Positions 7,995-17,014 of a DNA stretch of 64,000 nucleotides are shown in pieces. Location: contig JALHMB010000003.1 of the NCBI GenBank assembly GCA_022844275.1, positions 248,001 through 312,000 of the forward strand. The letters run 5' to 3'. The position numbers and the translations under genes were made by a program. A model generated the notes under the pieces. The model had not been told where the DNA came from and made no database searches. It saw only the letters and a program-made list of their open reading frames with translations. Position 1 is the stretch's first letter. Each line of letters opens with the position of its first letter. The DNA is from Hyphomicrobiaceae bacterium (GTDB taxonomy: Bacteria > Pseudomonadota > Alphaproteobacteria > Rhizobiales > Hyphomicrobiaceae).

Positions 7995-8999
7995 ATGAAA
8001 GCCTGGCAGATCGTCTCGGATGGCGGCGTCGATGCCTTGCAGCTCGCCGATGTAGCAACGGGCGCGCCGGGGCCGGGCGAGGTGCGCGTTCGAATGCGCG
8101 CAAACTCCATCAACTTCCGCGATCTCGGCACGATCCGTGATCCCGTCGCGCGCAAGCTGCCCTATCCGCGCATACCCAACTCCGATGGCGCTGGCGAAGT
8201 CGTCGCCATTGGCGCGGGCGTTACGTCGTTGAAAGTCGGCGACCGCGTGGCCTCCTGCTTCTTCCAGCGCTGGATCGACGGGCCGTGCAGCATCGAGGCC
8301 ATGAACAGCGCGCTCGGCGGTGCGGTAGACGGCGTGCTCGCCGAGGAAGTAAAACTGAGCGCCGACGGCGTCGTGCCACTCCCTGCGCACCTTTCCTACG
8401 CCGAAGGAGCGACGCTCCCCTGCGCTGCGCTTACGGCCTGGAATGCCATTGCCGAGGTAGGGCGTGTAAAAGCCGGCGACACCGTGCTCCTGCTCGGCAC
8501 GGGCGGCGTCTCGATCTTCGCACTGCAGTTCGCGCGCATGATGGGCGCGCGTACGATCATCACCTCTTCCAGCGAGGAGAAGCTCGCGCGTGCCCGCGCG
8601 CTCGGCGCATCGTTGACGATCAACTATCGACAGAAGCCCGATTGGGAAAATGCGGTGCTCGACGCCACCGACGGTAAGGGCGTCGATGTCACCGTCGAGG
8701 TCGGCGGCGCCGGCACGCTGCCGCGTACGATCGCTGCGACGCGCGTCGCGGGCACGATCGCACTCATCGGTGTGCTTACCGGCGGGCAGATCGACCCGGC
8801 GACCGTCATGCGCAAGTCCATCCGCATGCAAGGCATCTACGTGGGCTCGCGGCGCATGTTCCTCGACATGAACCGCGCCATCGCGCTGCATGGCCTGAAG
8901 CCGGTTATCGACCAAACTTTCGCCTTCGCCGATGCGCGCGCGGCTTATCATGCCATGGCCGCGGCGGGCCACTTCGGCAAGCTGGTGATCGAGATGTAG
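7995..8999 (+). CDS. Medium-chain alcohol dehydrogenase / quinone-oxidoreductase-like enzyme
   Basis: NAD(P)-dependent oxidoreductase of the MDR superfamily, 334 residues. The GroES-like N-terminal domain (GEVRVRMRANSINFRDLGTI) is followed by a Rossmann fold with GTGGVSIFALQFARMMGA near residue 165. The cysteine-rich structural-zinc loop of classical alcohol dehydrogenases is absent, so it is closer to quinone-oxidoreductase-like or zinc-poor members. Ends in GHFGKLVIEM, typical of the family. Substrate unknown. It lies upstream of the TRAP transporter genes but 160 bases separate them, so a shared job is only a guess. Confidence 0.9.
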   Translation: MKAWQIVSDGGVDALQLADVATGAPGPGEVRVRMRANSINFRDLGTIRDPVARKLPYPRIPNSDGAGEVVAIGAGVTSLKVGDRVASCFFQRWIDGPCSIEAMNSALGGAVDGVLAEEVKLSADGVVPLPAHLSYAEGATLPCAALTAWNAIAEVGRVKAGDTVLLLGTGGVSIFALQFARMMGARTIITSSSEEKLARARALGASLTINYRQKPDWENAVLDATDGKGVDVTVEVGGAGTLPRTIAATRVAGTIALIGVLTGGQIDPATVMRKSIRMQGIYVGSRRMFLDMNRAIALHGLKPVIDQTFAFADARAAYHAMAAAGHFGKLVIEM

Positions 9000-9160
9000 G
9001 CGAGCCACGTTCGCTGCTGAAGCGCGCCGCTTGCACCTCCCTGCCGGCGCGACGGGCATAGATCGCCCTTGAAATGATGCTGCACCTGCCTCAGGATGAT
9101 GGTTGCGGCTGCTTCAAAAGGCACAACAAGAGGCCTTCTTGCCGCGTAAGGGAGGATCAA

Positions 9161-10159
9161 ATGTTTGCTCTGCGCTCTTTGCTGGCGCCGATGGTGCTGG
9201 CGTGCCTATTTTCTCTTCTCGGCCCAACTCCTCCTGCCGTCGCGCAGGATCTCTCGATGGGCAACGTCAATCCCGCCAAACACGGGACGACACTCGCAGC
9301 CAATGCATTCAATGACAAACTCAGCGAATTGACCGGCGGCAAGCTCAAGGTCACGCACCACCACTCGGGTGCCCTCGGCGGCGAGCGTGAAGTCGCCCAG
9401 CAGATCCAACTCGGCGCGGTCGACCTCGGTCCGATCACGACTGCACCGCTGGCGACGCTCGTGCCTGAAATGTCGGTGTTCCAGCTCCCCTACATCTTCC
9501 GCGACTACGATCACGTGTTCAAATCATTGGACGGCAGCGACACGTTGACGAAGTTCTACGGCGATGTTCTGGACAAGAAGGGCTTCAAGCTCATCGGCTT
9601 CATCGCCGCCGGCTATCGCGGCATCTACGGCCACTACAAGATCGACGGCATCGCCGACATCAAGGGCAAGAAGGTCCGCGTCCAGGAGGATAAGATCCTC
9701 GTCGCCACGTTCAAGGCACTGGGGATGATCTCCACGCCGATCGCCTTCCCGGAAGTGGCAACCGCCCTCCAGACCAAGGTGATCGACTTCGGTGAAGGCG
9801 GCATCAACACGTACTATCACAACAAGTTCTACGACATCGTGAAGTTCGTCGCGGATGTCCGCCATACGCATCAGTGCATCGCGCTGATCATGTCCAAGGC
9901 GTCGTGGGACAAGCTCGATGCAGCCGGCAAGAAGGCCGTCGAGGATGCCTGGACCCATGCCCGCGACTTCAATCGCAAGTTCATCAACGACGAGGACAAG
10001 TCCCTCCAGGATCTGGTGCGCGCGAAAGGCGTGACCATCACGAAGCCCGATGCCGCCCCGTTCCTCGCGGCGACGAAGGGCGTCTACGATGAGTTCTACG
10101 CCACCACTGCTGGCAAGAACGCGAAGCCGATGGTCGACTTCATCCTCGCTGTGAAGTAG
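9161..10159 (+). CDS. dctP: TRAP transporter substrate-binding protein (DctP family)
   Basis: Periplasmic solute receptor of 332 residues for the following DctQ/DctM permease. A signal peptide ends about residue 28 (PPAVAQDLSMGN). The DctP fold is evident: GGKLKVTHHHSGALGGEREV, LGAVDLGPITTAPLATLVPE, and the carboxylate-binding region with an Arg at YRGIYGHYKI/KGKKVRVQED. Ligands are normally C4-dicarboxylates, keto acids or other organic acids; I cannot specify which. ATG 9161 has a near-ideal GGGAGGATCAA ahead of it, deciding the start over the upstream frame. Confidence 0.95.
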   Translation: MFALRSLLAPMVLACLFSLLGPTPPAVAQDLSMGNVNPAKHGTTLAANAFNDKLSELTGGKLKVTHHHSGALGGEREVAQQIQLGAVDLGPITTAPLATLVPEMSVFQLPYIFRDYDHVFKSLDGSDTLTKFYGDVLDKKGFKLIGFIAAGYRGIYGHYKIDGIADIKGKKVRVQEDKILVATFKALGMISTPIAFPEVATALQTKVIDFGEGGINTYYHNKFYDIVKFVADVRHTHQCIALIMSKASWDKLDAAGKKAVEDAWTHARDFNRKFINDEDKSLQDLVRAKGVTITKPDAAPFLAATKGVYDEFYATTAGKNAKPMVDFILAVK

Positions 10160-10164
10160 CTGCC

Positions 10165-10683
10165 ATGGCAGCATCACCTGATGGCGGTCCGCCTCCGGCG
10201 GTCCGCAAAGGCTTTGGGCACGCCCTCTATGAGGGACTCGGCTATGTCGGCGGGCTGATCCTCGCCGCGATGACGGCCGCGGTATTCTTCCAGGTCGTGA
10301 TGCGCTTCGCCGGCCGGAGCCCGATCGATGGCATCGACGAGATACCACGCTACCTCTTCGTGTGGCTGGTCATGATCGGCGGGGCCTCCGCGATGTATCG
10401 CGGCGAGCACACGGTTCTCGACTACTTCGTCCATCTGCTCGGTGAGCGCAGCAGGGCTATCGTTTCGGCCTTCGTCAACCTCGCCGGCATCTTCTTTCTG
10501 GCTTACCTGATCAAGCTCAGCTGGGTGCTCGTCCCCAATGCCCAGCTCCAGACCAGTGCCGGTCTCGAGCTCCCGCTCGGCTACGTATTTGCGGCCATCC
10601 CGGTCGGGGCGGCGCTGCTCATCTTGCCAATGCTGCGCAATGTCCTTCAAGCGGTGAAAGCTCTATGGCCGAGACACTCCTGA
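10165..10683 (+). CDS. dctQ: TRAP transporter small permease (DctQ family)
   Basis: Small membrane subunit of the TRAP transporter, 172 residues with four hydrophobic helices. The DctQ core pattern is present (FFQVVMRFAGRSPIDGIDEI and RYLFVWLVMIGGASAMYRG). Five bases separate it from dctP, and it overlaps dctM by 19 bases, so the three genes form one operon. Confidence 0.93.
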   Translation: MAASPDGGPPPAVRKGFGHALYEGLGYVGGLILAAMTAAVFFQVVMRFAGRSPIDGIDEIPRYLFVWLVMIGGASAMYRGEHTVLDYFVHLLGERSRAIVSAFVNLAGIFFLAYLIKLSWVLVPNAQLQTSAGLELPLGYVFAAIPVGAALLILPMLRNVLQAVKALWPRHS

Positions 10684-11951
10684 TCATCTTCGCCATTTTC
10701 CTTCTGCTCGGCATGCCCATAAGCTTGGCGCTCGGCGTCGGAGCGCTCGGCGCCGCCTTCTTCTATCCGGCACTCAATCCGATCATCATCCCGACGCGCT
10801 TCGTCGGCCTGCTGTCGGACTCCTTTCTCTTGCTCGCGGCGCCCCTCTTCATTCTCGCAGGCAACATTGCAGCGCGCGGCGGCGTCGCACGCGTGCTGAT
10901 CGACCTCGCCACCGCGCTCGTCGGCCGTTTCCGCGGCGGCCTCGCCTATGTGAATGTTCTCGACAGCATGTTCTTCGGCGGGATTTCCGGCTCCGCCGTG
11001 GCTGACGTCTCGGCCCTCGGCACGTTCCTCGTGCCGCAGATGGTGCGCAAGGGCTATGACCTCGATTTTGCTACTGCACTGACGGTGTCCACGGCAGTCG
11101 TCGCGCCGATCATCCCGCCGTCGATCATTGCCGTAATCTATGCATGGATGGCAGACGAGTCGGTTGCCGCCATGTTCGCTGCCGGCATCATCCCCGGCAT
11201 TCTGATCAGCGCTGGTATGGCCGTGCCGGTCTTCGTGATCGCGAAGAAACGCAACTATCCTCGCGAGGAGCCGCCGAGCCTGCCGGAGTTCTTGCGCGTA
11301 CTCGGTCGCGCGACGCCTGCCCTGTTAATTCCTGTGATCATCATGGGTGGCATACTGTTTGGATGGTTCACGCCGACGGAGGCTGCAGCCGTAGCGGTGG
11401 TCTACGCGCTCGTCGTACCGCCGATCTTCTATCGCGAGCCATCCCTCAGGGAGCTGCCCGCCATCTTCGCGGATTCCGCACGGCTCTCCGGCGTCATCGG
11501 CCTGATCATCGGTTTCGTCGGCGCCTTTGGCTGGGTGCTTTCCTACTCCAAGTTCCCACACCAGGTCGCGGAAGCGATCGCCGCCATCGCACCGTCGTGG
11601 TGGCTGTTCCTTGTTCTGATCATGGCGCTCTACATCATGCTAGGGACATTTCTCACGCCGTCCGAGATCATTCTCGTCACGGTGCCGGTGCTGCTGCCGG
11701 TGGCTCAAGCAGCAGGCGTGCATCCCATTCACTTCGGCATGATCTGCGTGATCGCATCGGCCATAGGGCACATCACACCGCCCGTTGGTCTTTGCCTCTT
11801 CGTTGGTATGGCGATCAGCAAGCTGTCCATGGACCAGCTCGTACGGCCGCTGCTGCCGTTCCTCGCGGCGATCATCGTGACCATGTTCGCGATTGCGTTC
11901 GTGCCGGAGGTGGTGCTGTTCATGCCGCGGCTGCTGGGCTTCATCCAGTAG
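10665..11951 (+). CDS. dctM: TRAP transporter large permease (DctM family)
   Basis: Large ion-coupled permease subunit, 428 residues with about twelve hydrophobic segments. Conserved DctM stretches include LLAAPLFILAGNIAARGG, MFFGGISGSAVADVSALGTF, PPSIIAVIYAW and the C-terminal HITPPVGLCLFVG. Together with the upstream receptor and small permease it forms a complete Na+/H+-driven uptake system for an organic acid. Confidence 0.95.
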   Translation: MAETLLIIFAIFLLLGMPISLALGVGALGAAFFYPALNPIIIPTRFVGLLSDSFLLLAAPLFILAGNIAARGGVARVLIDLATALVGRFRGGLAYVNVLDSMFFGGISGSAVADVSALGTFLVPQMVRKGYDLDFATALTVSTAVVAPIIPPSIIAVIYAWMADESVAAMFAAGIIPGILISAGMAVPVFVIAKKRNYPREEPPSLPEFLRVLGRATPALLIPVIIMGGILFGWFTPTEAAAVAVVYALVVPPIFYREPSLRELPAIFADSARLSGVIGLIIGFVGAFGWVLSYSKFPHQVAEAIAAIAPSWWLFLVLIMALYIMLGTFLTPSEIILVTVPVLLPVAQAAGVHPIHFGMICVIASAIGHITPPVGLCLFVGMAISKLSMDQLVRPLLPFLAAIIVTMFAIAFVPEVVLFMPRLLGFIQ

Positions 11952-11969
11952 CGCGCAGGCGGCGTGCCG

Positions 11970-12353
11970 TCAGGTGGAGCCGGCGCGACGCCCGATCATG
12001 CGGCCCGTGAGTGTCGCGAGAAGCAGGACCACGTACATCGGAACGCCAATGTAGAGCACGGCGAAGGGAAGCAGCGCGACGTTGGTTCCCGTCGGGTGAA
12101 TGAGCAACATGCTCGCGATGTGGCCGCCGATAGCCCAAAGCGGCAGACGCCATGCGCCATCTTCGGTCGAGGCCCCTGCCAAGCCGTGCAACGCCAGCAG
12201 CAGCGGAACGCCGAGTATCCAATAGGGCGTCATATCCCAGGCTTCGCGAATGCCGTGTCCAGAAAGTACCGGCAGCAGCGCGAACAGCGCCCAGACGGCA
12301 AATCCGGCGCCCGCCAGGATCATGCCGTAGAAGGTTTCAAGTTGCCGTTGCAT
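11970..12353 (-). CDS. Small four-TM membrane protein, unrecognised
   Basis: A 127-residue hydrophobic protein with four likely helices (FYGMILAGAGFAVWALFALL, DMTPYWILGVPLLLALHGLA, LWAIGGHIASMLLI, VALLPFAVLYIGVPMYVVLL). The basic ends (MQRQLET; GRMIGRRAGST) suggest cytoplasmic N- and C-termini. I start at ATG 12353; the frame extends upstream without good sequence character. Not recognised as a named family. Convergent with dctM, 18 bases apart. Confidence 0.7.
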   Translation of the reverse strand: MQRQLETFYGMILAGAGFAVWALFALLPVLSGHGIREAWDMTPYWILGVPLLLALHGLAGASTEDGAWRLPLWAIGGHIASMLLIHPTGTNVALLPFAVLYIGVPMYVVLLLATLTGRMIGRRAGST

Positions 12354-12493
12354 GGTACGCTCCCAACTCGTCCGCAAATCGTAGGATAACCGTGGAAGGT
12401 TACGGAAGGGCGCAGCAGCATGGTGAACGAATTGCATCCACCGCCCGAGCACATGCGTTGATCCAGAAACGCCTCGCACCCAAATTCTGAACC

Positions 12494-13507
12494 ATGCGCC
12501 CCGAGGATCTCATCTGCCCGACGCCGCAAGGGCTCTATTGCCCACCCGCGGACGTCTATATCGACCCCATGCGTCCGGTTCCGCGCGCGCTCATCACGCA
12601 TGGCCACTCCGACCACGCGCGTGCGGGACACGGCGCCGTCATGGCCACCGAGGAAACGCTCGGCATCATGGCCGTGCGTTACGGTGACGACTTCACCGAG
12701 AGCCGCCAGCCCACTGCCTTCGGCGAGCACGTCTCGATCAACGGCGTCGAAATTTCGTTTCATCCGGCGGGGCACGTGCTCGGCTCGGCACAGATCTGCT
12801 TCTCATGGCAGGGTTTTCGCGCCGTCGTCTCGGGGGACTACAAGCGGCTTCCAGATCGCACTGCCGGAACGTTCGAGCCCATCCGTTGCAATCTCTTCAT
12901 CAGCGAGGCGACATTCGGGCTCCCGGTCTTCCGCCATCCGCCGTCCGAGAACGAAGTTGCGAAACTTCTCGACAGCGTCGCGCTCTTTCCCGAGCGCGCG
13001 CATCTCGTCGGCGCCTATCCGCTTGGCAAAGCGCAGCGGCTGATGGCCCTTATGCGCGATGCCGGCTACGACAAGCCTATCTACATGCATGGTGCGATCG
13101 CACGCCTCACCGAGTTCTATCAATCGCGCGGCATCGATCTCGGCGAGATCCGTCCCGTGATACTCGACGAACGAAAGAGCCTCGGTGGTGCGATCGTCAT
13201 CTGTCCGCCGAGCGCTGTGCAGGAAGCCTGGTCGCGCAAGTTTCCTGATCCCGTCACGGCCTTCGCCTCCGGCTGGATGCGCGTGCGTGCCCGCGCCAAG
13301 CAGAAAGGTGTCGAGCTGCCGCTCGTCGTCTCCGATCATGCCGACTGGGATGATCTCGGCCGCACGATCCGCGAGACGGGCGCGGAGGAGGTGTGGGTCA
13401 CGCACGGTGCCGAGGAAGCGCTCGTGCACTGGTGCGAGACGGAAGGCATTCGCGCACGCCCGCTGCGGCTCATCGGCTATGGCGATGAAGAGGGCGAAGC
13501 CGCATGA
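12494..13507 (+). CDS. Ligase-associated DNA exonuclease (metallo-beta-lactamase fold)
   Basis: Predicted DNA end-processing nuclease of the beta-CASP/MBL superfamily, 337 residues. The metal-binding signature HGHSDHARAGH lies near residue 35, and further ligands are at FHPAGHVLGSAQ and at HAEEALVHW-like C-terminal motifs (VTHGAEEALVHW). It belongs to the family that is encoded beside bacterial ATP-dependent DNA ligases of the LigD-independent type. Its stop overlaps the ligase start (ATGA at 13504-13507), so the products are likely made in equal amounts and act in one repair step. Confidence 0.92.
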   Translation: MRPEDLICPTPQGLYCPPADVYIDPMRPVPRALITHGHSDHARAGHGAVMATEETLGIMAVRYGDDFTESRQPTAFGEHVSINGVEISFHPAGHVLGSAQICFSWQGFRAVVSGDYKRLPDRTAGTFEPIRCNLFISEATFGLPVFRHPPSENEVAKLLDSVALFPERAHLVGAYPLGKAQRLMALMRDAGYDKPIYMHGAIARLTEFYQSRGIDLGEIRPVILDERKSLGGAIVICPPSAVQEAWSRKFPDPVTAFASGWMRVRARAKQKGVELPLVVSDHADWDDLGRTIRETGAEEVWVTHGAEEALVHWCETEGIRARPLRLIGYGDEEGEAA

Positions 13508-15144
13508 ACCGCTTTGCCGCGCTCATCGATCGCCTCGGCTATGAACCGCGCCGCAATGCCAAGCTGCGGCTCATGACGGACTACTTCCGCGATACCCCCG
13601 ATCCTGAGCGCGGTTTTGCGCTGGCCGCGCTCACGGGAGCGCTTTCCTTCCGACATGCCAAGCCGGGGCTCATCAAAGGCCTCATCGGGGAGCGCACGGA
13701 TCCCGTACTGTTCGCGCTCTCCTATGACTACGTCGGCGATCTCGCCGAGACCGTCGCCCTCATGTGGCCGGCGCGAACTGGCGCCAACGAGATTCCGCAC
13801 CTCTCCGACATCGTGGCCGGCCTCAACGAGAGCACGAAGGCCGATCTTCCGCGCCGTCTCGCGAGCTGGCTCGATGCGCTCGACGAAACCGGCCGCTGGG
13901 CACTCCTGAAACTCATCACGGGTGCCATGCGCATCGGCGCTTCCGCGCGCCTCGCGAAGACGGCGGTCGCGCGCCTCGGCACGCTCGAACCCGACGAGAT
14001 CGAGCTCGTCTGGCACGGTCTCGCGCCTCCTTATCTCGATCTCTTCGCGTGGGCCGAGGGTACAGGCCCCAAGCCCGACACGGTCAATCCCGCGCCCTTT
14101 CATCCGCCCATGCTCTCGCACCCGCTGGAGGATGTCGGGAACTGGCGCGAGACGCTCGATCCCGCAGACTTCTCGGCGGAGTGGAAATGGGACGGCATTC
14201 GCGTGCAGGCGGTCGGAGGGAACGACAGCCAAGGACGACGCGTCGCGCGGCTCTACTCGCGCACGGGCGAAGATATCTCCGCCGCGTTCCCGGATGTCGT
14301 TGATGCCATCCAGTTCGAGGGCGCTGTCGACGGCGAGCTGCTCATCCTGCGCGAAGGCCGCGTGCAGAGTTTCAACGTCCTCCAGCAGCGCCTCAACCGC
14401 AAAGCCATCACGGCGAAGCTGCTCACCGAGTATCCGGCGCACATCCGCGCTTATGATCTGCTCGTCGATCATGGCGAGGACATTCGCGGGCTGACGTTCG
14501 TCGAGCGCCGCGTGCGTCTCGAAGCGCTTGTCGCGAAGCTCGACCACGAGCGTATCGACCTCTCGGCCGTCGTGCCGTTTGCCGACTGGGATCAGCTCAC
14601 GGCAGCACGCGCGACGCCGGCCTCTGCGGGCGCGGGCGAAGATGCCGATGCCGTCGAGGGCATCATGCTCAAGCGTCGCGACAGCACGTATGTGCCCGGC
14701 CGTCCGAAAGGCCCATGGTTCAAGTGGAAGCGCGATGCCTACACGGTCGATGCCGTCATGATGTACGCACAGCGCGGCCACGGAAAGCGCTCGTCGTTCT
14801 ATTCGGACTACACCTTCGGCCTCTGGCGGCAAGGCGACGATGGCAATGACGAGCTCGTGCCTGTCGGCAAGGCCTACTCGGGCATCACCGACGAGGAGCT
14901 TGCCGACCTCGACCGCTTCGTGCGCAAGAACACCACGAACCGTTTCGGCCCCGTGCGCGAGGTCGTGCACGCGCGCGATACCGGCGTCGTGTTGGAGATC
15001 GCCTTCGAAGGCCTCAACCGCTCGACGCGGCATCGTTCCGGCGTTGCCATGCGCTTTCCGCGCATTCACCGTATCCGCTGGGACAAGCCGCCGCGCGAAG
15101 CCGACCGCCTCGAACATCTGGAGGCGCTGCTCGCATCGCGCTAA
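13504..15144 (+). CDS. ATP-dependent DNA ligase of the exonuclease-linked bacterial family
   Basis: Seals DNA nicks via a covalent Lys-AMP intermediate. Residues 1-200 are a helical DNA-binding domain, followed by the adenylation domain with motif I EWKWDGIR (catalytic Lys228), motif IIIa/IV-like VDGELLILREG and the motif V region VEGIMLKRRDSTYVPGRPKG, then an OB-fold C-terminal part ending in FEGLNRSTRHRSGVAMRFPR. Length (546) is normal for the family tied to crosslink or cisplatin resistance. In many genomes the same locus also encodes a large Lhr-type helicase and a phosphoesterase; neither is here. The GC-rich antisense strand has an equally long open frame, which is an artefact. Confidence 0.95.
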   Translation: MNRFAALIDRLGYEPRRNAKLRLMTDYFRDTPDPERGFALAALTGALSFRHAKPGLIKGLIGERTDPVLFALSYDYVGDLAETVALMWPARTGANEIPHLSDIVAGLNESTKADLPRRLASWLDALDETGRWALLKLITGAMRIGASARLAKTAVARLGTLEPDEIELVWHGLAPPYLDLFAWAEGTGPKPDTVNPAPFHPPMLSHPLEDVGNWRETLDPADFSAEWKWDGIRVQAVGGNDSQGRRVARLYSRTGEDISAAFPDVVDAIQFEGAVDGELLILREGRVQSFNVLQQRLNRKAITAKLLTEYPAHIRAYDLLVDHGEDIRGLTFVERRVRLEALVAKLDHERIDLSAVVPFADWDQLTAARATPASAGAGEDADAVEGIMLKRRDSTYVPGRPKGPWFKWKRDAYTVDAVMMYAQRGHGKRSSFYSDYTFGLWRQGDDGNDELVPVGKAYSGITDEELADLDRFVRKNTTNRFGPVREVVHARDTGVVLEIAFEGLNRSTRHRSGVAMRFPRIHRIRWDKPPREADRLEHLEALLASR

Positions 15145-15189
15145 GAATAGACAATGCCGGACGAACCGGCGCTATCGCGAGATGAGCTC

Positions 15190-15903
15190 ATGACACTTCG
15201 ACTTTCCGACTTCGACGCCGTCACCTTCGATGTCTATGGCACGCTGATCGATTGGGAGCCCTCGATCATCACGTTTCTCTCACAGTGGGCTGAACGGGAT
15301 GGCGTGACCGCCGGCGACGAGGAGCTGCTGATGGCCTTCGATCGCGCACGCGCCGAAATCCAGAAGATCCGCCCGGCGCTCCTCTATCCGGATGTCTTGC
15401 GGCAGTGCTTCGATCGCATCGCGGCGGAGTACAAGTTGACCGGCGACGAGGCCCTGCGCGAGACATTCTCCAAGGCGCCTCATACCTGGCCGGCCTACGC
15501 GGACACCCACGCCGGCCTCACGGCGCTGCAGGCGCGAGCCAAGATCGGCGCGCTCAGCAATATCGACGAGGCCTCACTGAAGACCTCGTGCAGCAAGATG
15601 GGCATTCAGTTCGACATCGTGGTGACGGCCGAGCGCGTCGGCGCCTACAAGCCCGACTGGCCGCATTTCAATATCGGCATTGCCGATATCACCGCGCTCG
15701 GTATTCCGCGCGAACGCATTCTCCACGTCGGCCAAAGCCTGCGAGCCGACATCACGCCGGCCAACAAGCTTGGCCTCAAGTGCGCATGGATCCATCGTCC
15801 CGGGCGTCTGCTCGGGCTCTCCGGTGAAGGCGCAGCCGAAGCCCGCCCGGATCTGACAGTCAACACACTAGAGGAGCTTGTCGCCGCAATCGGCGACAAG
15901 TGA
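15190..15903 (+). CDS. Haloacid dehalogenase type II / HAD hydrolase
   Basis: HAD-superfamily hydrolase of about 237 residues with the nucleophile motif VTFDVYGTLIDWE near the N-terminus, the Ser/Asn motif IGALSNIDEASLKTS, Lys of motif III in VGAYKPDWPHFN and the acidic motif IV region ILHVGQSLRADITPANKLG. These fit L-2-haloacid dehalogenase-like enzymes; phosphatase activity is also possible. ATG 15190 is preceded by GAGATGAG; ATG 15154 would add 12 residues and cannot be excluded. It follows the ligase by 9-45 bases on the same strand. Confidence 0.88.
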   Translation: MTLRLSDFDAVTFDVYGTLIDWEPSIITFLSQWAERDGVTAGDEELLMAFDRARAEIQKIRPALLYPDVLRQCFDRIAAEYKLTGDEALRETFSKAPHTWPAYADTHAGLTALQARAKIGALSNIDEASLKTSCSKMGIQFDIVVTAERVGAYKPDWPHFNIGIADITALGIPRERILHVGQSLRADITPANKLGLKCAWIHRPGRLLGLSGEGAAEARPDLTVNTLEELVAAIGDK

Positions 15904-15930
15904 TTGCTGTCTGCGGGATCCCGTCGCGCC

Positions 15931-16200
15931 TTACTTGCAGGCCTTCTGACGCGCGACGCAGGTCGGCATTGCCATGCCGCCTTCACACTTCATGGACACG
16001 GGACCGACAGCCTTAGCGCCCATTCCCGTGATCGAGTTGTTGAGTGCGGCCGTCGCCATGAACTTCGCGAGGTCCTCGGTGATCATGGTCGCCTGGCCAC
16101 CGGCCTTCACGCACTTGGCGGCTTGCGCTTGCATTCCCGAGCTACCGAGCGCCAGAACTGCCGTCACAGACGCCAACGCGATCCAATGCAGCTTCCTCAT
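15931..16200 (-). CDS. Small secreted protein, unrecognised
   Basis: An 89-residue protein with a standard signal peptide (MRKLHWIALASVTAVLALG to AQA) and a mature part of about 63 residues with four cysteines (AKCVKAGGQA, MKCEGG, PTCVARQKACK), suggesting two disulfides in the periplasm. Starts at ATG 16200 with AGGAGGCTCGC just upstream. Related small proteins occur in other Hyphomicrobiales to my recollection, but I know of no function. Confidence 0.75.
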   Translation of the reverse strand: MRKLHWIALASVTAVLALGSSGMQAQAAKCVKAGGQATMITEDLAKFMATAALNNSITGMGAKAVGPVSMKCEGGMAMPTCVARQKACK

Positions 16201-16327
16201 GCGAGCCTCCTGTCGAGAATCATTCAACATGAGACTCGTAGGCCGGCCCGGCGTCACGTCAAAGACGCAGCGCGCGCTTTCCTCAGCCTCGTTGCAGATG
16301 CGCCACGCAAATGCTCAAAACATGCAA

Positions 16328-16357
16328 CAACCCGCCGGCCGCAGGGCCGACGGGTTG
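16328..16357 (-). terminator. Intrinsic terminator of the first BA14K gene
   Basis: Stem CAACCCG-C-CGGCC / GGGCCG-A-CGGGTTG with a 3-base loop, located 22 bases after the minus-strand stop. Read on the minus strand the stem is followed by TTGCATGTTTTGAGC, a modest T tract. Confidence 0.65.
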
Positions 16358-16379
16358 CTGGAATCTCAGTCGCTGAATT

Positions 16380-16811
16380 TTAGCGGACCAGATAAGGGCA
16401 CACGCGGCGCGGGCCGTCATAAGGCTGGAAGGTGCCGTCGTCCCAACTGAAAGACTGGTAGCGATCCGCGCACATTTCCCAGCGATCGCGGTATCCGGCC
16501 CGCGATTCGGCAATCGAGCCGCCGATGATCAGCGCGGCGATGCCGGTAGCAATCGCCGGGCCAACCCAGCGGCCACCGCCGCGGTAATGGCGACGACCGT
16601 AGTAGCCGCCGCGCCGACGGACCTGCTCGACATTGCTCGCGGCAAGACCGCGCGCGCCCTCGCCGACCGACCCGAGCGCGGACGTCTGCACGATCATGTT
16701 CGACTGATTGATGCCAGACATGGCCGAAACCGGCGCCGCGGACGCCGAAACGCTCCCGAGTACGCCTAGTCCGATCGCTACAGTGGCGATTTTCAAGTTC
16801 TTGAGATCCAA
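16380..16811 (-). CDS. BA14K family protein
   Basis: Secreted or membrane-associated BA14K-like protein, 143 residues; BA14K proteins are known from Brucella as immunogenic lectin-like proteins. Layout: signal peptide (to about residue 25), a variable linker, an RG/Y-rich patch (RRRGGYYGRRHYRGGGRW), a single glycine-rich hydrophobic helix (GIAALIIGGSIAES), and the BA14K tail with C..RYQSFSWDDGTFQPYDG and a final CPYL. The start is TTG at 16811, supported by a strong AAAGGAGAGA seven to eight bases upstream. A longer paralogue follows on the same strand with the same kind of start. Confidence 0.88.
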   Translation of the reverse strand: MDLKNLKIATVAIGLGVLGSVSASAAPVSAMSGINQSNMIVQTSALGSVGEGARGLAASNVEQVRRRGGYYGRRHYRGGGRWVGPAIATGIAALIIGGSIAESRAGYRDRWEMCADRYQSFSWDDGTFQPYDGPRRVCPYLVR

Positions 16812-16972
16812 CTTATCTCTCCTTTTATTTTACTTCCGCAGCAGCGCCCTAAGGTGCCCGCCGCAGGCTGATCCGGGACAACGCCCGTTCCACTACATGT
16901 TCCCAACGAGCACACACCGGAAATCCGTCGGTGCCCGTGTCGTTCCGGCTTCCTTGATCGGGATCTGGTAAA

Positions 16973-17003
16973 TGGCCGCCACATCGGAGAAATGTGGCGG
17001 CCA
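16973..17003 (-). terminator. Intrinsic terminator of the second BA14K gene
   Basis: Perfect 12-bp stem TGGCCGCCACAT / ATGTGGCGGCCA with a 7-base loop, 11 bases after the minus-strand stop; the minus-strand tail is TTTACC. It lies in the 203-base gap between the two BA14K genes. Confidence 0.7.
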
Positions 17004-17014
17004 CAAACGTCAAG

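Noticed and set aside
13477-15117. A 546-residue open frame antisense to the DNA ligase
   Set aside because: It mirrors the ligase frame in high-GC codons, has no domain, no ribosome binding site, and its composition is Arg/Ala/Gly-rich shadow sequence. The ligase motifs are all intact on the plus strand.
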